Source of the DNA: Halobacteriovorax sp. HLS
GTDB lineage: Bacteria > Bdellovibrionota > Bacteriovoracia > Bacteriovoracales > Bacteriovoracaceae
Direction of reading: 5' to 3'
DNA: 64,000 nucleotides
Assembly (NCBI RefSeq): GCF_004006665.1
Contig: NZ_QOCL01000009.1
Location: forward strand, 186,001-250,000
Made by a program: the position numbers and the translations under genes. The stretch's first letter is position 1, and every line of letters starts with the position of its first letter. Under the pieces are notes generated by a model. The model did no database searches. It was given only the letters and a program-made list of their open reading frames with translations, and was not told the origin of the DNA. Positions 52,638 through 61,301 of the stretch are shown one piece after another.

Positions 52638-54827
52638 TTATTGTCTAAACTTATTAATTTCCTTTATATATTTTTGAGTTCTCACTTGGTCTTGTTCTCC
52701 TACACTTAGGCTAAATGCTAGTTGGTGAAATAGAAAAGAGCCTTTATACTTATCTAAGTTTGATTCCACAAAGTCTATGGCCTTTTTAAAGCCATAGACA
52801 CTATTTAATGTAACTCCATAAATATAAGCATAGTAATCATTCTCTATCTCGTTAAGATGTGCCTTTTTTAGAAAATCAATTGCCTTAGGATAATCTTTCT
52901 TTCTTATGTAGAACATACCCAACGCCGCATTTGTAGCACCAAAGCTAGGATTAATTTTCAGTGCTTGCTCAAGTAGCATTAAATTATTCTGAGTATCGCC
53001 TTGATTTCGATAGATATCAGCCAAATTAATATACGCAGGGACAAAGTCGGGAAATCTATTAATCGAGAGATTTAACAACTCAGCTCTATTTTCATTGAAA
53101 AAGCCTCTTGCAGATAAAGCGGCCAATTTTAAAATATTATTAGGAGAGTCCGAGTGTAGTGTTAAGTTTGATATAAAGCTATCTAACTCCTTTTTAAGGA
53201 CATCGTTCGTATTAATATCGTGAGAGTGCATGGCCAAGGTGTAATTAGCAGCATATGAGAGCATTTTTACTTTTGAACTAACTTCTTTAATAACTAAGTG
53301 CTTTAGTTGATCAATATTAGGATAACTCTGAAGTAACTCAAGAGTTGCCTTTCTTATTAGAATACTTTTTTCATTAAATAACTTTTCAAAAAAGTCTGCT
53401 TTTAAGGAAGGAAAGTTTCTAATAAAGCTAATAGCGTAGGCACGTTTCATTTCAGGGTTATTTGGATCTAATATATAACTAACAAGTAAGTCTTTATTCT
53501 TAAAATTACCTAGTTTCATATGCGCTAGGATTTCAAGTAAATCGTCCTTTGTTTTTAAGGGAGAATAGAGCTTAGTAAACTTCTTACTTAGCTCATTAGA
53601 TGACATTGATTGATGACAACTGACACATGTGTTTGGAACACCATATTTTTTAGAATAGTCAGGTCTTGGGATTGTAAAAGCGTGATCTCTTCTTGAGTCA
53701 ATACCCATGAAAGTCTTCTCGGGCATATGGCATGAAATACAATTTAAAGAACTCTTATGTTTTGTGTGAGTAACTTTTTCGTAGTTTGCATCATGACACT
53801 GAAGGCATGTCTTATTTCCTTGTGCCTTTAGTTTTCCACTATGTGGATTATGGCAGTTAAGACAAGTGACTCCTTTATGAAACATTTTAGATTGGGTAAA
53901 AGAACCCAGAACAAAGACTTCCTCGTTAGCTTGACCATCAAGTTGGTACTGTTGTTGATTAACAATTCTCATTGAAAATTGATTAAAATAATCTTCATTA
54001 AAGTCTTCGTTATAGGAATGATCCTCTCTTAGAGAATGACAAGAGAAGCACTTTGAATCAGCTCGTGAGCTATTTAGGTGTTCTCCTTGGGAGTGTTTTT
54101 TAACTTGATTAGCAAGTATCACTTTTGGATACCCACCCGTTTGGTTTTTATCAAAACCTTTGGATTTACTATCCATTTGACCATTTGCCCACAGAATATG
54201 TCCGTTGGTATTTCCGTGACAGGAATAACAAGAAATATTCTCACTAATAAAGCTCGTTTTATACTCATTATCTATTTTGGAAAAATTCTTCACTAGCCCA
54301 GAAGAATGACAGTTCGCACATCTGTTATTCCAGTTGTTAATATGCTTATTCCATTTCATTGATTGATCAGGCACACCGTCAATATCTTTGTAAACGTCAA
54401 ACCATTTATTCTCTTTTACATCCCATGCAACTGGCAGGACTTGTTTTTGACCATTACTTAACTCAATGATGTATTGCTGAAGAGGCTGATGTCCAAAAGT
54501 ATAGGCAATAGGATACTCTTTTTCATTAATGCGTACATAGAAGGATTCTTTCTTTTTAAAAAACTTAAATTGGTTCTCTTTTCTTTTGAAGGATTCACCA
54601 TCAAATGAGGCCTTTACAAAATTCTCTTTTGCACGATTCATAGAGTGAAAATGATCTGATTCTTTCCACTGCTGGACTTCCTCTTTGTGACAAGTTGCGC
54701 AATCTTTTTTTAAGCTCACTTTCTGAGTGGTTTCATACTCTGATGAGTTAAGATTTCTTACCTCTTTAAAGCTTTTTGAGCATGAAATTAAAGATAGGCC
54801 TAGACAGAGAATGGATAAGTATTTCAT
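52638..54827 (-). CDS. octahaem c-type cytochrome lipoprotein with HEAT/TPR-like C-terminus
   Basis: The 729-residue protein has a lipobox signal (LGLSLISC) and eight CxxCH motifs: CATCH, CANCH, CYSCH, CFSCH, CLNCH, CLQCH, CISCH and CVSCH, all in the N-terminal 420 residues. Residues about 430-560 look like HEAT-type helical pairs, and the last 170 contain TPR repeats (PAYINLADIYRNQGDTQNN; FGATNAALGMFYIRKKDYP). It should be an extracytoplasmic electron carrier or reductase of the multihaem cytochrome group. There are no enzyme-specific signatures, so the substrate is unknown. It ends 4 bases from the convergent ClC gene. Confidence 0.9.
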   Translation of the reverse strand: MKYLSILCLGLSLISCSKSFKEVRNLNSSEYETTQKVSLKKDCATCHKEEVQQWKESDHFHSMNRAKENFVKASFDGESFKRKENQFKFFKKKESFYVRINEKEYPIAYTFGHQPLQQYIIELSNGQKQVLPVAWDVKENKWFDVYKDIDGVPDQSMKWNKHINNWNNRCANCHSSGLVKNFSKIDNEYKTSFISENISCYSCHGNTNGHILWANGQMDSKSKGFDKNQTGGYPKVILANQVKKHSQGEHLNSSRADSKCFSCHSLREDHSYNEDFNEDYFNQFSMRIVNQQQYQLDGQANEEVFVLGSFTQSKMFHKGVTCLNCHNPHSGKLKAQGNKTCLQCHDANYEKVTHTKHKSSLNCISCHMPEKTFMGIDSRRDHAFTIPRPDYSKKYGVPNTCVSCHQSMSSNELSKKFTKLYSPLKTKDDLLEILAHMKLGNFKNKDLLVSYILDPNNPEMKRAYAISFIRNFPSLKADFFEKLFNEKSILIRKATLELLQSYPNIDQLKHLVIKEVSSKVKMLSYAANYTLAMHSHDINTNDVLKKELDSFISNLTLHSDSPNNILKLAALSARGFFNENRAELLNLSINRFPDFVPAYINLADIYRNQGDTQNNLMLLEQALKINPSFGATNAALGMFYIRKKDYPKAIDFLKKAHLNEIENDYYAYIYGVTLNSVYGFKKAIDFVESNLDKYKGSFLFHQLAFSLSVGEQDQVRTQKYIKEINKFRQ

Positions 54828-54889
54828 GTATTAATCTTTTTAAATTATATAGGTTTTATGTTCAAAAAATGGATGCATAAGCATGTCTT

Positions 54890-54917
54890 TTCACATAGAA
54901 TTTTCGCACTATATAAG
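54890..54917 (+). promoter_or_regulatory. candidate sigma-70 promoter for the sulfatase-moxR-bat operon
   Basis: TTCACA at 54890-54895, a 16-base spacer, and TATAAG at 54912-54917, each matching 5 of 6 consensus positions. Transcription would start near 54924, about 35 bases before the sulfatase ATG. Confidence 0.45.
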
Positions 54918-54958
54918 AAATTTTTATAAAAATCAAAATGAACTATGGAGGTTCTAAA

Positions 54959-56491
54959 ATGAATAAGTTACTGCTAGTACCAGTTACTTTCTTGGCCATT
55001 GCTTTAAGCTTTACGGCAAATGCGGCAAAGAAGCCAAACTTCTTAATCATCTGGGGAGATGATATCGGTATCAGTAATATCTCTGCTTATAGCCAAGGTA
55101 TTATGGGTTATAAAACTCCAAATATTGATAGCATTGCAAAAGACGGTATTCTATTTACAGATTACTATGGTGATCAATCTTGTACTGCAGGTAGATCTAC
55201 TTTTATCACTGGTCAGTCAGGAATTAGAACAGGTCTAACTAAAGTTGGTCTTCCAGGTTCTCCTGTAGGTCTACAGGCAAGAGACCTAACAATTGCTGAA
55301 GTTATGAAATCGCAAGGTTATGTAACTGGTCAATTTGGTAAGAACCACTTTGGAGACAAAGATGAGTATCTTCCAACAAAGCACGGGTTTGATGAATTCT
55401 ATGGAAATCTCTATCACCTAAATGCTGAAGAAGAGCCAGAAGATGAAGATTATCCAAAAGATCCAAAATTCAAGAAGATGTTTGGACCAAGAGGAGTAAT
55501 TCATGCGTTCGCTGATGGTAAAATCAAAGATACAGGACCACTTACGAAGAAAAGAATGGAAACTGTAGACGAAGATATCGTTAATCGTTCAATTAAATTC
55601 ATGCAAGATGCTGTTAAGAAAAAGAAGAAGCCTTTCTTCGTTTGGGTTAATACTACAGGTATGCACTTTAGAACTCATCCAAGAAAAGAATCGAAAGGAC
55701 TATCTGGTCAAGGACCATATAACGATGTAATGGTTCAACACGATCAATATGTAGGTAAATTACTAGATACTGTTGATTCTTTAGGAATTGAAAAAGATAC
55801 TTTCGTAATGTATTCAACAGATAATGGTGTTCACTTTAATACTTGGCCAGATGCAGGTATCACTCCTTTTAGATCTGAGAAAAATACAAACTGGGAAGGA
55901 GCTTATAGAGTTCCGGCCGTTGTTAAGTATCCTGCAATGTATAAAGGTGGTCAGGTGTTAAACGGTATTGTTTCTCACTTAGACTGGATGCCAACATTGG
56001 CAACTCTTGCTGGAGCAAAAGATTTAAAGAAGAAACTACTTAAGGGAACTAAGGTTGGAAAATCTAAGGCCAAGCTTCACCTTGATGGTTATGACATGAA
56101 TAGCTACCTTGCTGGTAAGTCTAAAGAATCTCCAAGAAAAGAATATCACTATATTTCTGATGAAGGGATTCCAGTTGCACTTAGAACTGGAGATTGGAAA
56201 TGTGTTTATGCGGAAAATAATGCTAAGACAATGTTCATTTGGTTAAAGAAGTCTGATGAGTTAAGAATGCCTAAGATTTTTAACCTAAGAAGAGACCCTT
56301 ACGAAAAAGCGGATACAGGTTCTAATTCATACTATGATTGGATGATTTCTAAAGCTCCTTATGTTTATAAGTGTTCGGCAGAAACATTAGCTTTTCTAAA
56401 TACGTTTAAGAAGTATCCACCTAGTCAAAAACCTGATTCATGGGATGTTGGTGAAATGGCTTCGGATATGATGAAGTTTCAAAAGAATTAG
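54959..56491 (+). CDS. secreted sulfatase (alkaline-phosphatase superfamily)
   Basis: The 510-residue protein has a signal peptide (PVTFLAIALSFTANA). It opens with NFLIIWGDDIGIS (metal-binding Asp pair), then SCTAGRSTFITGQ, the sulfatase motif CxAxR whose Cys must be converted to formylglycine, and later YSTDNG. It lacks a membrane anchor, so the periplasm or outside is the likely site. Substrate unknown. GGAGG lies 7 bases before the ATG (54959); an upstream in-frame ATG (54938) is less well placed. It is followed by moxR after 8 bases. Confidence 0.9.
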   Translation: MNKLLLVPVTFLAIALSFTANAAKKPNFLIIWGDDIGISNISAYSQGIMGYKTPNIDSIAKDGILFTDYYGDQSCTAGRSTFITGQSGIRTGLTKVGLPGSPVGLQARDLTIAEVMKSQGYVTGQFGKNHFGDKDEYLPTKHGFDEFYGNLYHLNAEEEPEDEDYPKDPKFKKMFGPRGVIHAFADGKIKDTGPLTKKRMETVDEDIVNRSIKFMQDAVKKKKKPFFVWVNTTGMHFRTHPRKESKGLSGQGPYNDVMVQHDQYVGKLLDTVDSLGIEKDTFVMYSTDNGVHFNTWPDAGITPFRSEKNTNWEGAYRVPAVVKYPAMYKGGQVLNGIVSHLDWMPTLATLAGAKDLKKKLLKGTKVGKSKAKLHLDGYDMNSYLAGKSKESPRKEYHYISDEGIPVALRTGDWKCVYAENNAKTMFIWLKKSDELRMPKIFNLRRDPYEKADTGSNSYYDWMISKAPYVYKCSAETLAFLNTFKKYPPSQKPDSWDVGEMASDMMKFQKN

Positions 56492-56499
56492 AGGGGATT

Positions 56500-57465
56500 A
56501 TGTCAGTTAGAGAGAGTTTTTTAGAAATTCAAACAAAACTAAATGAAGTTATAATTGATCAAGAAGCTATTGTTGAGAAATTACTACTAAGTTTAATTTG
56601 TAATGGAAATGTTTTACTTGAGGGTGCCCCTGGTACTGGAAAGACTACTACTATTAAATATCTCTCTAAATTGATTGAATCAACTCTTGGGAGAGTTCAG
56701 TTTACTCCTGATCTTCTCCCTTCTGATGTCACTGGTAGCGAGAGCTATATCACTGACGAAAAAGGAAATGGGAGAATTGAATTTTCTCCCGGTCCTATTT
56801 TTAATAATTTAATTCTTGCTGATGAGATTAACCGATCTCCGGCAAAAGTGCAGTCAGCTCTTTTAGAGGCCATGGAAGAGAGACAGGTCACGGTAATGGG
56901 GAAAACCTATAAAATGGCAGATCTCTTTATGGTAATGGCCACACAGAACCCTATAGAACAAGAGGGGACTTACCCTCTACCAGAGGCCCAATTGGATAGG
57001 TTTCTATTTAAGTTAATCTTAGATTATCCAAGTAAAGAAAGTGAAAAAGAAATCTTAAAGCTAGTAAGAAATGATAGCTTTAATAAATTAAATAATGAAA
57101 AAGCTTACGATCAATCTATTGTTTTTAAAGCAAGAGAAGAAGCTTCGAAGGTTCAAAGCTCTGAAGCAATCGTTCAATATATAATAGACTTAGTCGATGC
57201 AACTAGGTTCCCGTCTAAGTATTCTGATACTCTCGCTAAGTGGCTTACTATGGGAGTTAGTCCAAGAGCGACTATTGCTATCGATACTGCTTCAAGAGCG
57301 CTAGCATGGCTTAGCGGTCGTGATTTTGTTGAGCCTGATGATGTTCGATCTGTGGTATTCCCTGTATTGAGACATAGACTCTATCTCTCATATGAAGCCT
57401 ACTCTGAGAGTGTATCTAGTGACGATGTCATTAAAGAGATAATTAAGTCTGTAGAGGTTTTATGA
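56500..57465 (+). CDS. moxR: MoxR-family AAA+ ATPase
   Basis: The 321-residue protein has Walker A GAPGTGKTT, Walker B LILADEINR, and the family segments AKVQSALLEAMEERQVTV and ATQNPIEQEGTYPLPEAQLDRF. MoxR ATPases act as chaperones that load metals or ligands onto VWA proteins, consistent with the following genes. It starts 8 bases after the sulfatase stop, with AGAGGGG in between, and its stop overlaps the next ATG (ATGA). Confidence 0.95.
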   Translation: MSVRESFLEIQTKLNEVIIDQEAIVEKLLLSLICNGNVLLEGAPGTGKTTTIKYLSKLIESTLGRVQFTPDLLPSDVTGSESYITDEKGNGRIEFSPGPIFNNLILADEINRSPAKVQSALLEAMEERQVTVMGKTYKMADLFMVMATQNPIEQEGTYPLPEAQLDRFLFKLILDYPSKESEKEILKLVRNDSFNKLNNEKAYDQSIVFKAREEASKVQSSEAIVQYIIDLVDATRFPSKYSDTLAKWLTMGVSPRATIAIDTASRALAWLSGRDFVEPDDVRSVVFPVLRHRLYLSYEAYSESVSSDDVIKEIIKSVEVL

Positions 57466-58388
57466 CCTCAAAAGACTCTCGCGTCTATATTCAAATAAAT
57501 GATCTTGTAGAGTTAAAAGGTAAGCTTAAAAAGTTTAAGCTTCTTAATAAAGTCCCCTTAAGAAACTTATTAACAGGAAAATTTCAATCTAAAGTTAAAG
57601 GTAGAGGCCTAACTTTTGAAGAGATTCGAGACTATCGAATAGGGGACGATATTAGGTACATGGATTGGAAGACTACCCTAAGATACGGCAAACCTCACAC
57701 CAGATCATTTACGGAAGAAAAGGAAAGACCAGTTCTTCTATTTGTAGATCAAGGTCGTACTATGTTCTTTGGATCTCATAATAAGATGAAGTCTGTTGTT
57801 GCTTGTGAGCTTGCTGCGATTGTTACGTGGCTCTCTTTAGAACAGAAAGAAAGAGTGGGAGGTCTGACCTTTCATGAGAAGCACTACCAGTCCTTTACTC
57901 CTGGTCATAGTACTAATAAGACTATGGAGTTTTTTAAAGTTCTAGAAAAATTTAATGGAGAACTTGGTATAAGTTCTCAGGAAAGATTAGAAAATAGATT
58001 CTCTTACTATTTACCTAAATTAGAAAACCTGACGACTCAAAATAGTCTCCTTGTGTTAATTTCAGACTTTTATAGAATTGATGATCAATCGTTGAGTATT
58101 CTAAGAAGATTATCGAGTAAGAACCAGGTGGTTGCTCTTCATGTGTATGACCCCCTAGAGCATAAATTAGAAGATGAGGTCGACTTTGTCATAAGTGATG
58201 GGCAAGAAGTTGCACACCTCTCAAAAAGAACGGACTCGGAAATTCATAGAAAGTTTAACTCTTTTAAAGAGTCTCGATTAGCACAAGTAAAAAAGAAAGT
58301 AGCTAGTTTTGGGATTAAGTTTTATGAATTCAATACGAATGACGATATTTTAGAACAATTTGAGATGCAGGTTTTAAGAAGTAAATGA
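57462..58388 (+). CDS. DUF58-domain protein of the Bat operon
   Basis: The 308-residue protein has the DUF58 motif region GRGLTFEEIRDYRIGDDIRYMDWKT, then RSFTEEKERPVLLFVDQ. DUF58 proteins are VWA-like partners of MoxR, found in operons with BatA and BatB. The VWA-like part here has DQGRT where a MIDAS would begin, so metal binding may be lost. No membrane segment is visible. ATGA overlaps join it to both neighbours. Confidence 0.92.
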   Translation: MTSKDSRVYIQINDLVELKGKLKKFKLLNKVPLRNLLTGKFQSKVKGRGLTFEEIRDYRIGDDIRYMDWKTTLRYGKPHTRSFTEEKERPVLLFVDQGRTMFFGSHNKMKSVVACELAAIVTWLSLEQKERVGGLTFHEKHYQSFTPGHSTNKTMEFFKVLEKFNGELGISSQERLENRFSYYLPKLENLTTQNSLLVLISDFYRIDDQSLSILRRLSSKNQVVALHVYDPLEHKLEDEVDFVISDGQEVAHLSKRTDSEIHRKFNSFKESRLAQVKKKVASFGIKFYEFNTNDDILEQFEMQVLRSK

Positions 58389-58810
58389 AGGTCTTAGAAG
58401 GAAAATACTTTGGTAATCTTACAGTCAAGGGAATAAAAGAAGTTTCCCTTGATTATGATTTCAGTTTCTTTCCCATCGCTTGGGGATGGTATATTCTCTT
58501 CCTAATAGGACTATTCTTTCTCCTAGCAAAATACTTTAAAAGAAAGAGGTTTGAAAAAGAGAATAGGTATATTTTAGATTATATAGAATATATCAATACT
58601 AATGAAGTGAACCTCTATGAACTATCAAAAATTCTTCATATAACTCATAAGAAAAAAAGAATTACTAAAGAGGATCGTGATAGCTTTTATCAAACAGAAT
58701 TTGGAAAGAGTATTTCAAGATACTTATATCAGAATACTATTATGCCGTGTGAAGAATTTACTGACTTTAAGAACGCTGTTGTTGTGTGGCTTAGAAAGAG
58801 GTATCTGTGA
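58385..58810 (+). CDS. small membrane protein of the Bat operon (DUF4381-like)
   Basis: The 141-residue protein has one membrane helix (GWYILFLIGLFFLLAKYF) after a short N-terminal extracytoplasmic part, and a basic cytoplasmic domain. Position and plan match the DUF4381-type protein found between DUF58 and batA in Bat operons. It overlaps both neighbours (ATGA and GTGA). Confidence 0.7.
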   Translation: MKVLEGKYFGNLTVKGIKEVSLDYDFSFFPIAWGWYILFLIGLFFLLAKYFKRKRFEKENRYILDYIEYINTNEVNLYELSKILHITHKKKRITKEDRDSFYQTEFGKSISRYLYQNTIMPCEEFTDFKNAVVVWLRKRYL

Positions 58811-59772
58811 TATTTGAAAACCTCTGGGCATTTCTACTGTTACCACTACCACTTCTTATATACTACTTCGTTCCGCCCCTGGACCAAAAGAGGCGCTCTG
58901 TTTATGCACCATTTCTTTCTATTATAAAGAACTTGTCGAGCTCTACTATAAAAAAAGAAATATATATTCAAAAGTCTGTGCTTCAAAAAACTGTGTTGGT
59001 TATTTCTTATCTACTTTTAGTCGTAGCACTAGCGAAGCCTGTTCTTACTGGAAAAGAAGTTAGCGAAACCATAAGTGTTAGAGAGTTTTTTCTTGCCTTA
59101 GATCTTTCTGGTTCTATGAATGAGAAAGACACTAGTAGTGGCAGAACTAGACTAGAAGTTGCAAAAGAAGTCATGAGAAATTTTGTGCATAAGCGACAAA
59201 AAGACAGAATTGGTCTCGTAGTCTTTGGTGACTCTGCTTATATCCAGAGTGGGTTAACAGATGACTATAACTCTCTTTCTAGATCAATTGATGAACTTGA
59301 GGTTGGTATGGCAGGAATGAGTACTCATATTGGAGATGCTCTTGGCCTTAGTGTCAAAAGTTTATCATCAAGTGTTGCTAAAGATAAAGTTATTATTCTT
59401 TTTACTGATGGTAATGATACTGGAAGTGAGATCTCTCCACTGATTGCTTCTGAGCTGGCCAGTAAAGAAGCTATTAAAATATACCCTATAGGTTTTGGAA
59501 ATCCTGGCTCAGTTGGAGAGAATCCAATTGATTTTTCAATACTAGAGGGGATTGCGATTAAGACTGGTGGAAAACTTTTTAGGGCTGCTAATGAAGCAGA
59601 ACTTTCACTAAGCTATGAAAAGATCAATGAAATTGAACCATCTAAAGTAGAGATAACTAAGTTTGTACCTTTTATCGATATCTATTACTATTTTCTAATC
59701 CCAATATTTATTTTTATGCTTATTAAGCTCTTCACACTTTGCTCTATGGGAGTAAGAGGAACTTCTGTATGA
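58807..59772 (+). CDS. batA: BatA-like VWA-domain membrane protein
   Basis: The 321-residue protein has two N-terminal helices, a VWA domain with the MIDAS residues DLSGSMN and LFTDGND, and a C-terminal helix (YYYFLIPIFIFMLIKLF). BatA belongs to the Bacteroides aerotolerance family, present in many spirochaetes, Bacteroidetes and proteobacteria; it acts in the inner membrane with the VWA domain in the periplasm. It starts with GTG, overlapping the previous TGA (GTGA). Confidence 0.9.
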   Translation: MIFENLWAFLLLPLPLLIYYFVPPLDQKRRSVYAPFLSIIKNLSSSTIKKEIYIQKSVLQKTVLVISYLLLVVALAKPVLTGKEVSETISVREFFLALDLSGSMNEKDTSSGRTRLEVAKEVMRNFVHKRQKDRIGLVVFGDSAYIQSGLTDDYNSLSRSIDELEVGMAGMSTHIGDALGLSVKSLSSSVAKDKVIILFTDGNDTGSEISPLIASELASKEAIKIYPIGFGNPGSVGENPIDFSILEGIAIKTGGKLFRAANEAELSLSYEKINEIEPSKVEITKFVPFIDIYYYFLIPIFIFMLIKLFTLCSMGVRGTSV

Positions 59773-61301
59773 GTATATTGTCTGACTTTCATTTCTTAAG
59801 GCCTTGGTGGTTAATTTGTATTCCGTTGATAGTTCTTTGTTGCTATCTTTACGAAAAGAATGCAGGGCTTGGAAATATGAAAAAATATTTTAGTCCTCAT
59901 ATCCTTAAACACTTACTCTTTGATTCAGGAATAAAGAAGTACTTTAATATATTCTACCTATTCGTTTACACCCTCGCTGGACTATGCGTAGTTATTGCGG
60001 GACCAACGTATCAGAAAGTGCAAACGCCTTTTAATGTAGACCAGTCAAAAATTGTTTTTGCATTCGGACTTTCTGATTCAATGAAGCAGAAAGATATACT
60101 TCCAAGCCGAATTGAAAGAACAAAGATAAAGCTGATAGACTTTCTTGAAGAAAACTTAACGGCCAGTGTTGCTCTTGCAGCTTTTGGTCAGCGTTCTTAT
60201 AATCTTCTTGCCCTTAGTGCTGACAGAAGTATTGTCAGACCATATCTTGAAGCAATTGCTGTAGATATAGTAAGTAAACAGGGAAGAAGTGCATCCTCTA
60301 TTGAAAAAATTCTACCTAATTACTTTACAACTAAAGGACAGGGGCAATACCTTGTCATAATATCTGATGGAGTAGAGTTAGACGACATTGCAAAATTTGA
60401 GATATTGACTAAGAGGTATAACTTATCAGTTATCGTCTATGGCGTTGGGCTTAATACGAGTGAGGGGAGCTTTATAAAAAAGAATAAGGAATCTCTTGTG
60501 AATTTAGCAAAGGCCAGCGGGGGTCGGTATATTGAAAATACTGCGAACTCTGACGACGTAGAAGAGATGATTAGTAGTATTTCTCCTTATTACCCTGCGG
60601 CGGCCAACGAAAGCATCCCTTGGGAGGAATTTGGATATTACTTATGCTTTTTATTGGTTATTCCATTTCTCCTCTTTTTTAGAAAGGGCGCTAGTATTGC
60701 AGTTCTTCTAACTATTTTCTTACTAGCTCCTAGAAATTCCCATGCAATTAAACTTTTAAGGCCTTTTATTACGGATAATCAACAAGCAATGATTCTCTTT
60801 AAAATTGGATACTTTGATAAGGCTGCTCCTTTATTTGAAGATAAGAAATTAAAGGCCCTGTCTTTTTACTTAAGTGAAGACTTTAAAAATGCTGAGATGA
60901 TTTTTTCAACTTTAAAAGATAAAGAGTCTAGGTTTGCTTATGCCAATAGTCTTGCTCATCAAGGGTTTTATTTAAGTGCGCTTGAAGTCTATGAAAAATT
61001 AATGAATGAGTATCCAGGTGAGGAACGTTTTAAAATAAATTTTTCAATGATGGATAAGATAGTAAAAGAAATTGATCAGCTAGGGGGGTCTCAGGTTTCA
61101 GAGGGGCATGATAAGCTCTCTAAAAAGAAAGAAGATTCTCATAAAGTAAGTAGAGGAGCTTTAAAAGAGCAGTTCTCTGAAAAACAAAAAGATAGTATAA
61201 ACTCAGAAGATAATTTAGATAAGTGGTATAGTAAGTTAGACTCAAACCTCGAGGACTTCTTATATCAAAAAATTAGGATTCTCGATGAAAAGAATAATTA
61301 G
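59769..61301 (+). CDS. BatB-BatC fusion: VWA domain plus TPR-like C-terminus
   Basis: The 510-residue protein begins with FHFLRPWW and two helices as in BatB, followed by a VWA domain whose MIDAS segment reads FGLSDSM, with Gly where the first Asp should be. After a further helix (YYLCFLLVIPFLLFF) come about 170 residues of TPR-like helices (ILFKIGYFDKAAPLFEDKKL, LSALEVYEKLMNEYP) matching BatC. So batB and batC appear fused. The ATG at 59769 overlaps the batA stop (ATGA); a longer frame from 59739 is not preferred. Confidence 0.85.
   Translation: MSILSDFHFLRPWWLICIPLIVLCCYLYEKNAGLGNMKKYFSPHILKHLLFDSGIKKYFNIFYLFVYTLAGLCVVIAGPTYQKVQTPFNVDQSKIVFAFGLSDSMKQKDILPSRIERTKIKLIDFLEENLTASVALAAFGQRSYNLLALSADRSIVRPYLEAIAVDIVSKQGRSASSIEKILPNYFTTKGQGQYLVIISDGVELDDIAKFEILTKRYNLSVIVYGVGLNTSEGSFIKKNKESLVNLAKASGGRYIENTANSDDVEEMISSISPYYPAAANESIPWEEFGYYLCFLLVIPFLLFFRKGASIAVLLTIFLLAPRNSHAIKLLRPFITDNQQAMILFKIGYFDKAAPLFEDKKLKALSFYLSEDFKNAEMIFSTLKDKESRFAYANSLAHQGFYLSALEVYEKLMNEYPGEERFKINFSMMDKIVKEIDQLGGSQVSEGHDKLSKKKEDSHKVSRGALKEQFSEKQKDSINSEDNLDKWYSKLDSNLEDFLYQKIRILDEKNN

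Noticed and set aside
57462-61301. Apparent frameshifts between the bat genes because frames overlap
   Set aside because: Each overlap is a short ATGA, GTGA or 17-base overlap at complete domain ends, typical of translational coupling, not broken genes.
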